Source: Hyperoplus lanceolatus
Lineage: Eukaryota > Chordata > Actinopteri > Uranoscopiformes > Ammodytidae
Length of the DNA: 64,000 nucleotides
Assembly (NCBI GenBank): GCA_026929865.2
Contig: CM049418.1
Coordinates: 13,187,001-13,251,000 of the forward strand
Direction: 5' to 3'
The position numbers were made by a program, and so were the translations under genes. Shown here piece after piece: positions 62,306-64,000 of this stretch. Within the stretch, counting starts at the first letter, position 1. Every line of letters starts with the position of its first letter. Under the pieces are notes generated by a model that made no database searches, was not told the DNA's origin, and saw only the letters and a list, made by a program, of their open reading frames with translations.

Positions 62306-63479
62306 TTCGCCCACAGTTGACAGTCAACATCTGTAGCCTCTGTCACACAATCTGCAAAGTAACCCATTACCATAAATCCAGTGTCACCTTATATGGGCGG
62401 TGTTAAAGGGGTTTACATCCCCACAAAAACCGGGGCAATATCACCGTCCACCAGCCAAGCATCGCAAGCACCTCCAGAACCTTGAAATTGGAACAACAGA
62501 GCAGCAGCGGTTATCATCTGGCAGACAGTCTTTTTTTTCCATAATCCTCTCTGACTCACATTTGTTCGCATATACTGTACTTAGCTGGACAAACTGCATG
62601 TACCATGTATGCTAATACATCAAGCTAATTTGGCGTTTTATTGAAAGAAATACCATACTGGCCATGGTCGTTCGCCCGCCACACCAATATTATGAAGGGT
62701 CTTCCATGACCACTGCTATAGCGACGTCAATATATCACTGTCCCACGAAGGCCAGTCCAGGCATGACACCGGGATGTATTTATTAGCTGCTCTAGAGGGC
62801 AAGGTGTCTCTAATCCTTTAATGAAACATGCCTCATCCCTGCCTTTTCGCAAGTGGGGATGTGTAACTAACTTTCAAAATGGATAAAATTGCGCGTGCTC
62901 CATGCTCAAATGGAAAAGTTACATTCTGAAGCAATAAAACATATACCCCGTGCTCAGTTCAATGCACTCTGCCTGTATGACACTTCTCTGCTAGTGCTAT
63001 AAGTGTACATTTTAGCTTTATCCTATGATCGCAAATTGTTTCCATATGTGTTCCTAATTATACAAATGTTGTTCATCCAAGGTATTGTCAATATGAGGAG
63101 ACATGTTTGCCTACTGTGAAATGCCACTAGTCTGCCTAGTCAGCTCACAAGCATCAGCCAGCTTAATGCTTATGCAATGCAAATGTATGGAATCGTTTGA
63201 AGAGGCGATCACACTAGTAAGCATTTGAAAAAACAAAACAAAATCAAGAAGAAAGTGCTATCTTTGCTGCAATGGTACCAATACTAAACTTAAAAGTCTC
63301 ATACTAATCAAATATGTATGCACTCAAGGATAAGGGAGCATCTTTGTTACACATGAATGCACTTTAAATGCACTCTAAACTACTCTTTCTTCATATAATG
63401 AGCTATATTTCAATCTAGATTGTTCCATTAATTTTAACTTTTGTTATGCTACTGTAAAATCCATTAATCCAGTAAAATA

Positions 63480-63800
63480 TCCGTCAAGTACAGATATACC
63501 TTTTTCTTTTTGTGTTTAAAGACCCCATGATAACATCGCAATCATGCTGTACCTCGCTCCAAGGGCTATCTCTCCATGGTAAATAGCCTGCGATAACCAT
63601 CCTTATTAGGTGCCGTCGCTGCCAAGTTGTCACCGTCTATGAAATAACGCCGCTATTAGCCGCTAATGGCGAGCTTTACAAAAGACAGATATTGAGTAAA
63701 GGCACTATTAATCCTCCCGGGGTCAGATACAATAAGTGCTTGTGTGTGTGGTTGTTCGTTTTGAGATGGCTGTAATAGGGCTCTTTAATCACAATTTAGG
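63480..63800. promoter_or_regulatory. Possible conserved non-coding element
   Basis: Non-repetitive, moderate GC, with TAATGGCGAGC and GCTATTAGCCGCTAATGGC motifs (a near-palindromic TAGCCGCTA core). Candidate enhancer only. Confidence 0.25.
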
Positions 63801-64000
63801 TCACCGGAAAGACTCCATAAGCCACAGAGAATGTTGACGCTGAAGGCCCCGTGTTGGTTGGAAAAAAGGCAATCGTAAGCATATATGAATTGTTTGGAAT
63901 AGAAGTGTAATTAGAAGTTGTTACAGGGCTAAGATGGTTAATATTTCATCCTAAAAAAACACCCCCCCAAAAAAAGGAAAGTTTGTGAGGCATTTAGTAA

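Larger units (their letters stand above)
61391..64000. other. No gene recognised
   Basis: Contains a TC-rich microsatellite-like tract at about 62233-62305. The end part (63480-63800) is non-repetitive and may be regulatory. Confidence 0.5.

Overview
The window looks like non-coding chromosomal DNA from a teleost fish. It is AT-rich and long (CA)n/(GT)n tracts are abundant. It holds element types that are common in fish genomes: Tc1-like elements with long inverted repeats, hAT derivatives with 8-bp target duplications, short TTAA-flanked elements, LINE 3' ends and a Penelope-like remnant. There is no bacterial-style gene organisation and no CRISPR array, and I found no convincing rRNA or tRNA gene. 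I could not identify any host protein-coding exon, so the window is either intergenic or part of a very large intron.

Layout. 0-4 kb: a TTAA-flanked fold-back element (365-1451) and a hAT-type element (2192-3647). 7.4-9 kb: a 5'-truncated LINE on the minus strand, then a short stretch of coding-looking but unrecognised frames (8125-8896). 10-11.3 kb: a CpG-rich repeat beside the first of two internally deleted Tc1-like elements; the second copy is at 34.3-35.2 kb. 12.4-12.9 kb: a TTAA MITE joined to a SINE-like sequence. 15.2-17.3 kb: a degraded hAT element carrying a transposase first exon and a nested inverted-repeat insertion. 20.9-21.9, 26.8-27.9 and 32.7-33.5 kb: three non-autonomous hAT elements with clear 8-bp target duplications. 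22.9-23.7 kb: a long inverted repeat. 28.4-30.3 kb: three copies of the TTAA MITE. 38-39.3 kb: a TA-flanked transposon with perfect 24-bp ends, itself interrupted by a LINE. 43.1-43.9 kb: a decayed Penelope-like element. 45-47.6 kb: a cluster of long dinucleotide repeats. 49.3-51.6 kb: two copies of a dispersed repeat with a MITE between them. 52.1-54 kb: a hAT element inserted in an older TTAA element. 58.5 and 61.1 kb: two copies of a further unnamed repeat. The remaining AT-rich, TAAT-rich sequence may include conserved regulatory elements, but that needs alignment to other species.

The best observations are: (1) both Tc1-like copies share the same internal deletion, which leaves an open 82-residue frame joining the N-terminal helix-turn-helix to the transposase C-terminus; (2) a family of about 210-255 bp TTAA-flanked MITEs in six copies; (3) nested insertions that give a relative order of transposition; (4) an unrecognised exon-like open frame at 8690-8896; (5) repeats that carry YY1-like sites. 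I see no convincing new multi-gene system. All family assignments were made by eye without a database.
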